The position numbers and the translations under genes are program-made. From Topomyia yanbarensis (lineage: Eukaryota > Arthropoda > Insecta > Diptera > Culicidae), in assembly GCF_030247195.1 (NCBI RefSeq), contig NC_080672.1, forward strand, positions 399,917,037 to 399,981,036: a stretch of DNA of 64,000 nucleotides, given 5' to 3'. Positions 21,925-33,969 of the stretch are shown in pieces (the stretch's first letter is position 1; each line of letters begins with the position of its first letter). Under the pieces are notes generated by a model. That model made no database searches, was not told where the DNA came from, and worked only from the letters and a program-made list of their open reading frames with translations.

Positions 21925-23490
21925 TTATCGCTGAAGAATATTAATTACTTAGCTAACAAATTAATTGCCAAAACAACAAATGTCGCTAATATATATGAAC
22001 ATTTATGTATATGTGTAATGCAAGAGCTATTTGACAACTTTAAAAAAAGTTGTTTCCTGCTGGGGGAAACTTTGCCACTTCGCTTGCCCACTATTCCGGT
22101 TATCTTTTGTGGCTGTCCCTGTACACAAATAACAAACATAATACTATAAGAAATAGCTGATGATCAGAACTGGACCTGTTTCTCCTATGTTGTTTTTCAA
22201 TAAAGCACTATTTGCAATGACAACAGATTAAAAAAACAAATCCCCCCTTCGGCACAATGTTTAGTATTTCAACAGGAATTTTATCGGCAATCACTTAAAC
22301 TAAAAGCCCATTCAGAAACTGCATTCAGATCACTCCCCCCACCGGACGAGTTTCCAGTTCAATAAACCATGCAGCAAGTTCCCTCTAGTTAGAATTGTCC
22401 AACTAAAGTGCTTATCTTCCCTCAGCTGGAAGTAATGATAATAGACGAAGAGACAGACTCTATACCTAACTCGGATGAAGGATGCAGATAAAGGTACGAC
22501 TGAGCTGCTCAAATGCAAACAAAGTTAGTTCCGCCCAAATCTCCAGAATAATGGATTCAAATGAGACCGACTCGATGCATTCCCAGAATATCTCTCCCAC
22601 TACTCGGTTAGTTCAATTTGCATATGAGATGCACGAACTGGCCCGGCAGGTTCAAAATCAAAACCATCAGGAGAGCTTGCCCCATAAAGGATATTAAACA
22701 TTTCCAATCGGATGAACACAGCTTGGTACAGTGGAGTTACTGAAGCAAATGGCAGTTCAATTTTACAACTCAATTGAACTGGGCCTTAATGGACTTAGTC
22801 GGTTCAGTGAGTAAGTAGGATTCGCTTTAGATCTATTGTGATTATTAATTCGTACCGGTGTTCGGGACGAGTATGGTTGACCTTTACCGGATCTATTTTT
22901 GGTATCTATCGTGATTTTTCTGTCTAGTGGCCAACAAACAATGTCAGAACTTCGCGCTGACCGTGATGCAAAAATAACCGAAGAAAGCTAATAAATTTCA
23001 TGCTGTCCCGACCGAATTGACATTTACTACCCACGCCATGCACAGAAGGTAGCTGATGGTCGATCCGGAAACGAACCGACCTGTTTGGTTCGAGATCCGT
23101 AAACTTTTCGGTGGTCTGGCATCAGCTTTTTTTTCATTTTCTCACGAAATGGCCTTGAGGATATTGATGTACTTCCGCTCGGTCGAAAAATCCAACAACC
23201 AAAGGTCAGAAAGTTTAACCCGTCCTAGAGGTAGCAATCTGATATAGGATTTTCATCAAGCTATTTGCGGATGATTTGATTGATAAAGGTATGCTTAAGC
23301 TTCATCGGTTGTGTTCATAAACAAACCGTCTTGCGTTCAAAATATACCGTTTCGTTCAGACGAGGACCATGTGATATTTAATATCGGAGAATTGTTTACT
23401 ATGGTCCTTTTTAAACAGACATCAGTCAATTGTATCATATGATAGCTCACGAAAATGCAACAATCGTTCCATCCCAATACCAAACCCTTG
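21925..23490. other. Mixed DNA upstream of the gypsy copy, weak coding remnants only
   Basis: A frame at 22482-22697 (MDSNETDSMHSQNIS onward, from about 22551) has a charged gag-like composition but no domain. A frame at 23056-23247 is unrecognised. AT-rich spacer otherwise. No terminal repeats seen. Confidence 0.3.
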
Positions 23491-23728
23491 CAGTACCGTC
23501 TTTACGCATGGGCACACTGGGCTAGGGCCAGGGGCCCCGGGTTTTTAGGGGCCCCCAACTTAGAATGAATATCGAATCATTCTTAAAATGACTCCTGGAC
23601 TTCTTGAGGTCTCACAATACTCTCGCGGCCAGATTAGGCATTTTCCACTATGCTGTCGTAGTCTGATATAGTACCAATTATGTTATTTTTGTACGAAATT
23701 CCACCTTATCAAAAATATTTGAGGCCGT

Positions 23729-23830
23729 CAGAATCAGGAATGAGAATATACTGGCTCAAATAGAACGTATCCCGTAGGAAGTCGAGTATTTGTACCTCAC
23801 GGCAGCGTGCATTTGATGTGTTTCTTAGTT
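23729..23830. repeat. Dispersed repeat, copy 2
   Basis: Diverged copy of 2871-2975: gtcagaatcaggaatgagaa, then the actggct word, cccgta, gtcgag, and a cgtg end. It lies near the left end of the hAT element. Confidence 0.5.
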
Positions 23831-24262
23831 CGACTGTTTTATATGACTGGTATTGAAATAATTTCTTTTAACTTAATTTTTTATTCATTTATTTACATTT
23901 TGTATAATATTGCAGTCTAAGTGATGATTTGCTTTTCGTCTTTGACGAGCTTCGTTGGTAAATTGTTGCATTTCTGTTTGTGGATGATTATGAATGAACT
24001 CCTAAAAACTGTGTTAGTGAAATGAATTGTGTTTCTCATATTAATAGGTTTGAGTAATTTCGATGTTTCGCTATGTTCATTTGTTTGCGTAACAATGAGG
24101 TTTTCGAATGGTGAGAAGGCTATTTATTGTCATTATTAAAATTTTTTCCTTCGATCTCCTTCTGCACTGAATGCCTATCTCCGACACCAGAGTGGCGACT
24201 CTACCATCAAAACACTAGACTTGCCATTTAACTACCGGTGCCGTCTTTGAGATACTAATTCG

Positions 24263-24478
24263 TTGAATATGAAAATATTGATATTACTTATAATGTACTT
24301 GTTTGCTATCGTCGCCTCTCAGAACCGTTCGCTATATAAGAAACCACAAAACTTGTCAGAATCTATAACAAAGATTTACCTCACCAACAATTTGGGCATG
24401 AAGAGACACTATTTCACTGTTTCGTTCCATTCCTACAGCGAAAAATGCGAATATCTAAAACCTCGAATCGGCACTTAG
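24263..24478 (+). CDS. Small ORF with a signal-peptide-like N-terminus, doubtful
   Basis: The 71-residue frame starts MNMKILILLIMYLFAIVASQ, a good secretory signal with a small-residue cleavage context (VAS-Q), followed by a basic polar tail with one cysteine. It lies inside the hAT element in AT-rich DNA, where hydrophobic runs occur by chance. I see no promoter, intron or relative in the window. It is more likely a chance frame than a gene. Confidence 0.15.
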   Translation: MNMKILILLIMYLFAIVASQNRSLYKKPQNLSESITKIYLTNNLGMKRHYFTVSFHSYSEKCEYLKPRIGT

Positions 24479-24699
24479 AATCGACATAATATCGATTGAT
24501 TTCAATGGATGCAAAATTCAATATTTCCAACTGTATATATAGTTGAATTATGATAGAAAGTTTTTTTCAAGGGTTATCCAACTGGAGCTCGGAAGGGCTC
24601 CCCGTGAGAAACGCACACTACAATTACAGATGAGACAGGCAATGGCACCCACTATAACACTGCTTTAGGCCAATTGTAGCGTACCGTGATTCTGAATGT

Positions 24700-26110
24700 G
24701 ATATTTATTGTACGATTCGGGTATGTGCAGGCATAGGGACTCCGTGATCGCGTGTATCATCGCGAAGCACTCGAGTATTTATACGTTAACGTGTTCTATC
24801 GCGTGTTCGTTTGTATGTCGCGTTTGTTAACGTATATGTAACTTCCCGTGTATAAATTCTATATTAAAACCGTTTGCATTCGCATTCTAGAATAATCGCG
24901 CGCGGACCGTGAATCTAATACTTAATTTTTCGTGTACAGTTCAGATTCTGGAACAAAGTGGGTTCTTCCATATCACTAGAGTTCCCAGTCATGTCGCCAT
25001 GGAACGTCTGGTCTACTGGATATGAGCTTTATTTTTTGATGGCTTTGATTGAATGTATGGACCTAAGTTGCTAGAATGGAGAGTAAAGGTTTCCGGACGC
25101 GACCGATTCATGATCGCTCACGTTTGCGGGTTCGCGTTTGAGACCCGTTTGCGGGTTCGCGTTTGACCGTAAGTACTAAAACGTTCACTTTGTTACCGGA
25201 GTGTTATAAAGTTTGCGCGATCGCGAACGTAGGTGTGCCACGTGGACCGTCATTTTGATATTTAGTTTTCGGTGTACGGATCACATTCTGACAGGGAGTG
25301 AGTTACTCAATAACACTAGAGTTCCCGGTCATGTCGCCACGCTTGAGATCGCGTTTGAATGTTTATAAGTGCTGAAACGTTCATATGATCACCGGGATGT
25401 TATCATGTCTGCGAAAGCGCGGGTGTAGGTTACGTGGATGATCGCGAAAGGCTTAAGCATATGTATGTTTGTTTACCGCGTGTATGTGACTTCGTGTTTA
25501 TAATTTCAATTTTTATGTCGCCATGGAACGTGTAGTTTAGTGGATATGAGCATCACCTATGTGATTGGTCCTACTAGGGTCGGGAATATGGTTTTCCGGA
25601 CGAAACTGATTCATGATCGCGCGAACACGGGCTTTTGGAGGTTCACTCTTGAGACCGCGTTTGTGAATTTATAAATGCGATATCGTGCGTGCTGTTGTGT
25701 GTGGATGATCGCGAAGGACTTGAGCGACTGTATATTGACGTTTTTGTCGCGTGTGCTAGTGTGTATGTAATTTCGCGTGGACACATTATTTTTTATAAGC
25801 ATGTGACCATTCGCATGTTCGCGTATCCTTAAATGATTGCGCGTGGATGTCTTGTATGGTTTTTATTTCTATTGGTCCAACTGAAAGCATGAGTTTGGGC
25901 TGCTAGGATCAAGGGCAGAGACTTCCGGACGTGACCGATTCATGATTGTGCGAGCGGTGGATTGATGCTTGAGACCGCGTTAGTAAAGTTTTAGTTTCAA
26001 ACGTTCCCCGTATTACCGGTGTTTGAATGTTGGCGAGATCGCGGGCGTTCGCATTTGTGACCAGGTTTGTGTTATCGCGAAGGTCACGTTTGTACGTTTG
26101 GAATGAGAGA
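24700..26110. repeat. CG-rich diverged long tandem array 1
   Basis: Long words recur in the same order with variable spacing: ttccggacg plus gattcatgat at about 25105, 25608 and 25937; gagttcc(c)ggtcatgtcgcc at about 24984 and 25321; gagaccgcgttt near 25650 and 25975; atcgcgaag near 24760, 25440 and 25708. Words built on cgcg and gcgaac are frequent in otherwise AT-rich DNA. The unit appears to be roughly 330-500 bases, with internal deletions. Related sequence fills 33990-36070. Confidence 0.7.
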
Positions 26111-26664
26111 TTGTGAGTGTATATGAGACAATAAGCAATTTGTGTCAGTGAGTGTTAGTGTTAATTTAATATATAGCAACAAAAGAAGGATGCCTCCAGC
26201 AGAGAGAATTGGGCCCTAAACTCACATTGTATATTATTTGACTATGGCAGTGGATAATATAGGTCGCCAAGTTAAGTACTAAAATTGATCACAACAATGT
26301 AGTTTAACTAAAAAGAAAATAATCGTATCCCAAGTTTCTGTGATATAATCAATGTAATACTGCTTTGGTGGAAAAGCCCCCGAACCACATCAAAGTACAG
26401 TATTATGCCGAGGGCGGAAAAGAAAGAAATTGAGAACAATATTGTACGAATCAATATAACTTTTGAAAATCACGTAGTCGAAATTTAGTAACAAGTTGAA
26501 TTTTATTGGCATGTTGCTAAACATTTTTCGTTTCTTGTCATAGTGTAGGGACTATTATTGAATAAAACATCGACACCGTTTTACTCCATCATTCCTCATT
26601 ATTGACGGAGGCACTCTTCACCCTCAAACAACGTCTTACAACTATGAAGGTCAGATTATATCAT

Positions 26665-26870
26665 ATGGAGGGGGAATAGCGCAGCTGGTAAGTCCATTAC
26701 ACTGTACGCCACTCACGTAAGTTCGAACTCCCACAACCGCATATAGTGTGTGAGGCCCATTGTCACTTTTGTTCAGATTGGTCAGAAATGATAATATCTT
26801 TGTAAGATCTATCAAAATCATCTTCAGTTTTTCGACGGGACCTGGAGATTTACAATGCCGCCTATAGTGA
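26665..26870 (+). mobile_element. tRNA-derived SINE of a second type
   Basis: The head ggggaatagcgcagctggta carries an A box (tagcgcagctgg), and gttcgaactccc about 40 bases later is a B box. The body runs to a word such as cttcagtttttcgacggg; the 3' limit is approximate. It lies in the right part of the 3.6-kb hAT element. The head folds poorly as a tRNA, so I call it a SINE rather than a gene. Confidence 0.6.
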
Positions 26871-27109
26871 TGGAAATCTAAAATTTTTTCTCCATATATT
26901 TTAATTCCTACAGTATTTTTAATATTTCACATGATCTGGCTTAAATTTGAAAAATAAAACTCAAGGTGGCATAGATGGGTCCCTGATGCTGGGGATTATT
27001 TTTAGATCATCCTACCCTACAGCAGTTTATATCAGTTCAATTATAGGGGCCCCTTAGCTCAGTTGTGCCCAAGGGCCTCGAGTGGTCTTAAGACGGCTCT
27101 GAACCCTTG

Positions 27110-28445
27110 TTGTGAAAAGTAGTTTGTTGGTTTCATATATCAAAAATTAGATGTAAGAAGTAAAGCAAACCGCGGCATACTATGGTGGAACTTGACTTTC
27201 GGTGTGAAAAACTTGGCAGCCGATTCTTAGTGTACAAATAACACAATTGCAGCGCAAGTGCTACGATCCTGTTAAGAATTGTTTCTGGTTGGAGCTCGAA
27301 CATATAACGACTGACCTACCCTCTGAACCACCAGACCAAGGAGGCAAAAAGTCCATGCTTTGAAGATTATATTGACTCGAAACGCAAACAGTATACGTTT
27401 CTTGAATATAATTTTTATGTGTTTCACCACACCCATCCCAAAGAAAAATCAATCATTGAAATCCGCATGATACGTCCTTCCTGAAAGATTTATGCCCCTT
27501 CAGAGAACCAACAAAATAATGTAGAACAGCAGCGTATATTCCCAATTGGCAGGAGCTTACGGACAGTAAATCTGATTGAGGAATACAAATGGGCTTTGGC
27601 ATCAAAAGCGAATAATCGGTATACACTCGAAAAGTCCCATTCACCCAGTATATTAGGGATGGGCTGGCGGCCTCTGCCAACACGAAACCGGAGGAGCTAT
27701 TATTCGTGAAATGAAAATCGCATTACCGCTCTCTCTAAACAGGATCTGTGTCCGACCTGGCGATGAAATTTTCAACGGTTCGATGCAAATTCGAGGCAGA
27801 GGACCTCCGGACACGTGCTGTGGCGAAAAATTCACTGGACCGACGTTATCTAGCCCGACTGTGGTCTGGTAATGTGGGAGCCCCGCGTCAGCAATTCCTC
27901 ATTTGCGGATAGCATTTCGGTCGGACTCGTCACATTCGAATGCATGATGTCCTGCCTGAATGTTAACAATCGGGTCACATTTGACATGCGAATCGTCGTT
28001 GCCGCCAAGGCTTGCAGATGAAACAGATGAAAGCTGATGAGAACAAAACAACGGGTACGGCTAACAATCGTGCCAGAAAAAAGATAGATATTGTTGGCTG
28101 TGTCACACTAGCGGTAGAATTGAGCATCTCGAATAGACGAAAATTCTATGGAATGGACCTTGTTTCACATAACGGTTTTCGTTCCGAGCTGAAAAATAAA
28201 TTTTCATTCGAGCGTGCTCGAGAAAGTGCTGGATTATTACGAAGTTCTAGCCAGTGTTGGAATTTGGCCTTATTAAAAAATCAGACTGTACGATAAGGAT
28301 AATTTTCAGTTCGTAACTGGCGATCTTGCAACACCACGCTACAATGAACCAGGTACAAAGAGCCTGACCGCATAACATAACTCAACAAACATTGCACTTT
28401 GCGCTAAAATTCACAGTTTTCTTTAGAAGAAGCAATCGTTACAGA
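27110..28445. other. Intergenic DNA, nothing recognised
   Basis: Several open frames of 60-95 residues on both strands (for example 27453-27683 minus and 28012-28296 plus) show no domain. Composition is near 45 percent G+C by eye around 27650-28000, higher than neighbouring AT-rich blocks; origin unknown. Confidence 0.4.
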
Positions 28446-29742
28446 TAGGGGAGACCGAGGAGGGTTGAAACAATTTTTCGTTTTTATTAGATAAATCGCC
28501 AAAAATGTCATTCGATGCTTATTTTCAACTTTCCTTCTTCTGTTTATGCTTTATCAAATTACGTCAGAATAACTGGTACAAATCAATAACAAAGCATCAA
28601 TATATTGATTTTTGTAACAGTGTTCTCTTTGTTTCAACTCTCCTCATACCGAGGTTAGTTGAAACAGCAATCAATGTGAGTTGAAACAAGTAAACAATTA
28701 TTTTAAATATTATCAAAACGTTTTCTAAAGCATCAAATGTTACAATTGTGTAATTTTTATTCCTTCACACTAAGATAATTCCTTAAAATGACATGCATTC
28801 TTATCATTATTTTTCACAGTGTATATCTAAGTATAAACTGACACGTGTTTTGAAAATTAATGTTGGATTTTGGTTACAAATGCAGGAATTTCTGAACTGA
28901 TCTCAACAGTAATAATAGTAAGATACGTTACCTAACCACTAATTAACTATAACTGTAAAATTAAATTTTTTTTCATATATTTAGATATGCATTATTTTCC
29001 AACCACTTCCCCTAGTACATTCCGCATTCATCAAAATGCTTTCTATGACCAGTAATACTATTTATGACTACAAATGATACGTGTTTATGAAAACAGATAA
29101 TTTGGTATCATTATCGGTAGTATCTGTTTTATTTTGAATTATGGTTACTTCGCTCCAAGCTTCAGAAGCTGATAGGAGTACACAATTAGAACAAATGCAT
29201 ATTTCGTGGTTATAAATGACCTAGAACTAATAAATTGAGAATGTTGATCACTGTTATCAATTCAGGAAAGAAGAATCTTGATTAGTATTATTTGTTAAGA
29301 AACGGTAATGTGATTATAACATTACCATAAGACTAGAATTTCATCCTCGAGGAGGGTTGAAACAAGGTGCTTCAACTCTCCTAGGTCGAGAATTAAGGCT
29401 TGATCCACAATTTACAATTTATACATTGCAAAGATACATACAACTCATTAAATTTAACTGTAAGGCTACATAATAATGATATTTTCATGATAAAACATCA
29501 CTTAAAATCCGATTTACACAAATTTGAAGAATATAACGAAAAATTACTTTTGCTCATTTTTGTAGTGTGTTTACCGTAAATACTCAACCACTCATTTAAC
29601 GTAGTTAGCGTGTATTGGTGGATTTGAGGGCACGATATGAATAAAACAAATGCATTATTGTTGAATCCTTAGCGGTACTGTCTCGCTAGTAATGAGCACT
29701 GTTTCAGCTCTCTTCTGTTTCAACTCTCCTCGGTTTCCCCTA
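28446..29742. mobile_element. TAGGGG-type DNA element, 1.3 kb
   Basis: The termini are TAGGGGAGACCGAGG and, in complement, TAGGGGAAACCGAGG. They remain alike for about 27 bases with two or three differences, and TA lies at each edge. The word gttgaaac or its complement gtttcaac, usually joined to ctctcct or aggaggg, recurs at about 28455, 28630, 28660, 28680, 29345, 29375 and 29710-29725 in both orientations. There is no transposase frame. A TA-target non-autonomous element is the simplest reading. Confidence 0.82.
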
Positions 29743-32282
29743 CCGCATGTGGGTGTGTCATCGTTTCAAATTTGCGGAGCATTCACAATATATCCCATAA
29801 GAACTCATTCTTGGATGCCCCTTCTACAAAAAAAAATCCAGTCTGGATTGATGAATTGGATATAAATAACAACTATTTGTGTTTACTTAAGAGGAGGTTC
29901 TCATTCAAATGACCAAAAAGTAAACAAAATTTGGAGTTTACATAGAAAACATAGAAGGAAACAGTTTTAGGATTCGAGGATATTTTTGTCTTCATTAACA
30001 AAATTTTCAATACGAAAAAACAAAATGGTGTCCATGGTGACGTTCTGTCCAAGGTTAAGTACGCGTGTGGTTGAAAGATCGCCAGTTTTTCTGCACTAAG
30101 GGGGGCGCACAGTGGCGGGTCTTCAAACAAAAGTCGGACAAAACCTCAAATGTTACTTAATTTGGCTGAAAATCATAATTTAAGCTAATTTTGAGATGCT
30201 GAGCTCATTTTTGATGTCAAAAGTCGTAAAATATTAAATGTATTTTTCCATACAGTGTCATTGAACCTTTCTTATAACTATGATCTCGTTTTCATGATAG
30301 ATTTTCCGTTACTGTTCACCAATGTCAGCAATATCATAAAAAATGAAGAACACTACTTTAAATCCATTATATAACGTGTTGGTTTACTAAAGATTGTCTA
30401 ACTATTTTACACAAAACACCATGCGCCTCCATATCAGCAACAAACATTCAAAATCTCCTTAAACCGTTTTGCACACCTAGGCGCAGAACGAGACCATGAT
30501 ATTTGAAAAGTAGAGCTTATTTCCCATAGAATGTATACTATGTGACCATTCCGAAATTATTCCGAAATTTGTACAGAATACATTAGTAAAAAAAGTATTT
30601 TTGATCTGACCATCTCAAACCTATTTAAATTAAAAAAGTCATAGTTCCAAGCAAATTTATCAAATGTATATTATTCACTAACCAAGCTCTTTCGTTTCTC
30701 TACACAATGAAACTAGTAGTGCTAAAATCGGACCAAAATCAAAAGAGCAACATGCATTTGAAGTGAACAGAGCAATGGTGGTTTCGGAAATGAAAATCAT
30801 TAAAATAGTCTGGACTTTGCTACGTTTAAACTCATGTTAAAAATCGTGTTCTTATCCAATGATCATGAAATTATTAATATACATCATTCAATACATGAGA
30901 AATTTAGGAAAAATATAAAATATCAATATTTCAAAAATAAATTTTTGAGCCTCCAGTCACTGTGGGGCGTCTGGTGTGGAGGGCAAAAATTATCGACTTC
31001 GTATTTATCCGCTTAATTGTTAGTATTGCACCTCTAGAAAGGTCTCCAGCAATATCGGTGGCCACGCTGAACTTTTTCTTGTTTTAAACAGCCATGCATT
31101 CCACACGCATATTTGCTATAACGCACGTAGATTTCAAGCTATCGGTAACATTTTTCGAAAAACTGACAGCGATAAAAGTACAGCGTAAACAATACACTCT
31201 ATACTAATTCTACTCAAATTTTCAAGAGAAAATACTCAATGGGTCATTTTCTACGGCGTTTTTTCCGTGATGCAATTTGATGTGGGACACCCTTTAACAG
31301 CGTTTTTCTCGAAACCGCGTTTTTCAAATTGGCGAACATGATAATTCAAAAACTAATCAACTAATTGACTTGATTTTTTTTATGAGAATGCCCCATATAT
31401 ATGCAGCCTGTCGATGAACCACATAAAATTGAATAAAACATTGTTCTTCCTATTATTTTGAAGAAAAATGAGCGAATTTCACAGTACAATAGGAGATTTT
31501 TCGATTTTCCTGAAGTCATTTTCTAAAACTCGAGTTTTTTATAATTTTTGTGGCTCATCGATTAACTACAAGTCTAAGCTTTACAAAACTTATTGAATTT
31601 CCCGCATCAGACAATTTTATCAAGAGCTATCGTGTTCGCCGCGGCGCTCCTCGTCTTGGAAATGGTTGGACGTCTACTCTTGGAACGCTCGTATGTGTGG
31701 CTCTGTGTGACTGAAAATATTTTTTTTCGTCTACAATGAATGTATAAAGCGATCCTAACATTACAAAAACTCTATTGTTGCCTTACCTTCAAAATCGTAA
31801 AACAAACTAACTTTCGTTTTAAGCACTTTACACCAGACGCTTCTCTTAAGAGTTCACTAAAAAATAGTGAATGCAAAGAATTTGTAAATTTTATAGGTCA
31901 TTCCACCAATAAAAAGGAATTCTTTCGAGAGGTCAAAAGGTGAAGTCTTTAAATTGAACTGTTTTCAAAAGAGATTGTATACAGTTTTGAAAATCGTATT
32001 TTTAGAGAAACGCGTTTAAAGTTTTGATGAATTATTCGTGGTAGAATGTCAATATTTTGTAACAATTACGTGGAATTATGAAGTTTGGACATCGCTGATT
32101 ACGAATTTGAAGTCAGTTTTTCGAGGATCAAAATGACCGATCCAAAATGCCGGATCCTCAGTGAAAACTAAGGGGTATTTTAGCCATAATCAAGTAAAAA
32201 AGATTTTGATTTTATGTCTGGCTAAATGTTTTTCAAGCTAAATCCAATAAAGCGAAGGTACTTTTTTCGATATTTTTAAAAT
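29743..32282. other. AT-rich DNA, nothing recognised
   Basis: No coding domain or terminal repeat pair was identified. A ggggggcgcacagtggcgggtc word near 30098-30120 looks like an element edge without a partner. Near 31240-31330 words of the form gcgtttttc recur. Confidence 0.4.
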
Positions 32283-32884
32283 CTTGGGGTACGATAGGAC
32301 AATATATTTGAGGTTAAACAAAACAATGTACATGCCTAGAGAATTTGCAGTATAACTTTAATTTGAGGAGTATGAATACTGCAGACTATTTAAAAATTAA
32401 TAACGCACGTGGCAAATAATGTGAAAAATCTTGAAACCGCGGAAGGAAATGTCGTTAGCAGAGTGTGGAATTGAAGTTGTGCATTACGGCTCACGGCTTA
32501 GCTGTTCGACGATCACGTTTGCGCTTCGGAGTATTTTGTATTCCTTTTCCTCCTCTTTTTCGATCATGTTTTTTTCGATTATATGCTTCAACAACACCTT
32601 AAATTATTATATTGTTAACTTACGCGAAATATCTGACGCGCTTTCAATCATGACGAGAACTTTGCTTTCACAGGAGCACGCAATGTTTTGAACGGAACCT
32701 AGAATTGTTTAGAGGCTGATCGAATACGTGCGCCATCGTAAACAGATGCAATTGCGTTATTTATGTCCTCTTCACTTCGTTTTGGCATTGTTTGTTTGAA
32801 ATTACGCACAATTTTCCTGTCAACTGAAATTCTAATTTACGTTATAGTAATGTCCCCAAACAGCTGACCTATCGTACCCCCAAG
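32283..32884. mobile_element. 602-bp element with CTTGGGGTACGATAGG ends
   Basis: cttggggtacgatagg at 32283-32298 is the inverted copy of cctatcgtacccccaag at 32868-32884, with one extra C. The interior has no recognised protein; the frame 32431-32691 looks random. No target duplication is evident. I infer a MITE-like element. Confidence 0.6.
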
Positions 32885-33544
32885 CGTATGTTTCATGTTG
32901 ATGCCCGTATTTTTTTATTCAAGAACAAAATTATCGAAAAACCAACCCAAAACTCGTGTTTAGCATTAATTTTTACATAAGAAAAAAATCACTTGACATT
33001 TTTTTACATTGATTAAATGTATTGCGCAGAAGACAAAAAAATATTTCGTTGAGACTTGAGCTAAAATCGAAAAAAATATGTTTTCAATCTGGTAAAATTC
33101 ACGGGAAATAACTTTTTTGGATAATAAACAGTCAGTAATAAAATGTACCAGCGTGTTCTATGGATAAGAACTAGAAAACACGAAGTCGTCTATAGTGAAA
33201 TATTCTGCTTGTAAATTTTATTCTTCAAAAATTACGAACAAAGATCCCAACGCTTCCAATTAAAGTTATATTGTGGTGAAAATCGTTTGTTTGCGATTGT
33301 TACGATACTATATCCTCACTATATATTATACAATCAACTATCATCAGACCCGTAGGGTGCGATTTGCCGTACTGGCTCCCGCCAAGGGCACCAACTTTAG
33401 GGAGGCGCTGGAACCTGGATCTGCTTTGTAAAATAAGTGGAATAATGTCAGAATAAATGTGTCATTGGCAAGTATAACTAAATTATTGTCCGAAAATCGA
33501 ACTGAAAACGAAAGCCAATGTAAATATTAAAGGAGCGCAAAAGT
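32885..33544. other. AT-rich spacer, nothing recognised
   Basis: No array, terminal repeats or coding domain seen. A GC-richer word cluster at about 33348-33420 (cccgtagggtgcg, ctcccgccaagggcacc) resembles an element edge without a partner. Confidence 0.35.
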
Positions 33545-33900
33545 GAGATTCCACTGCTTCAGTGCATCCACATATGAACAAATTGTATCGGTAACCACAC
33601 CGTCGATCTCAACTTTGTGGGCGGGCATGTAGATGCGATAGTCCTTCCTAAAAATACTTGTCCCAGTAATGTCAATTGCTTGCTTTATACATCTATCTTA
33701 GATTATCTGGGCGAGCTTTCTAGATATATGCCAATCGGATGTGGTCCAAAGGAGTTCAAGGTGTATGATTTAAACAAGGAGCCAGAGTCTTCGATGACGA
33801 ATATTGTTCGCCATTCGAGTAGATGCGGGTTGTATTCTCCAATAAATCGTCTACACGATAAACCGATCTGCAACCGATAACTGTCTCCCACAGATATACT
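33545..33900 (-). pseudogene. LINE ORF1 fragment
   Basis: Minus-strand translation of about 33585-33645 gives YRIYMPAHKVEIDGVVTDTI, a block of ORF1 in I/jockey-type LINEs that also appears at 44650-44710 (VYVPVWEV, then stop and IDGAV). Upstream, the frame 33703-33963 is open but only doubtfully related. No endonuclease or RT adjoins it. Confidence 0.5.
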
Positions 33901-33969
33901 CTGTGCTTCAAACACCGCCATGATGATATTATAAACAAATCTGCAGTGTGCAGTATATTTCAAAATTCG

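Larger units (their letters stand above)
23491..27101. mobile_element. 3.6-kb non-autonomous hAT-type element
   Basis: The left end CAGTACCGTCTT and the right end (complement CAGAGCCGTCTT) are inverted repeats starting with CAG. Further matches inside include gggcaca and ggggcccc at both ends. The flanks are identical 8-mers, aacccttg at 23483-23490 and at 27102-27109, the hAT target duplication. No transposase frame was recognised inside. The element carries a CG-rich tandem array (about 24700-26110), a SINE (about 26665-26870) and a copy of the repeat at 2871-2975. Confidence 0.88.

Noticed and set aside
28012..28296. 94-residue basic plus-strand frame
   Set aside because: No recognisable motif, no neighbouring exon signal and composition like its surroundings.
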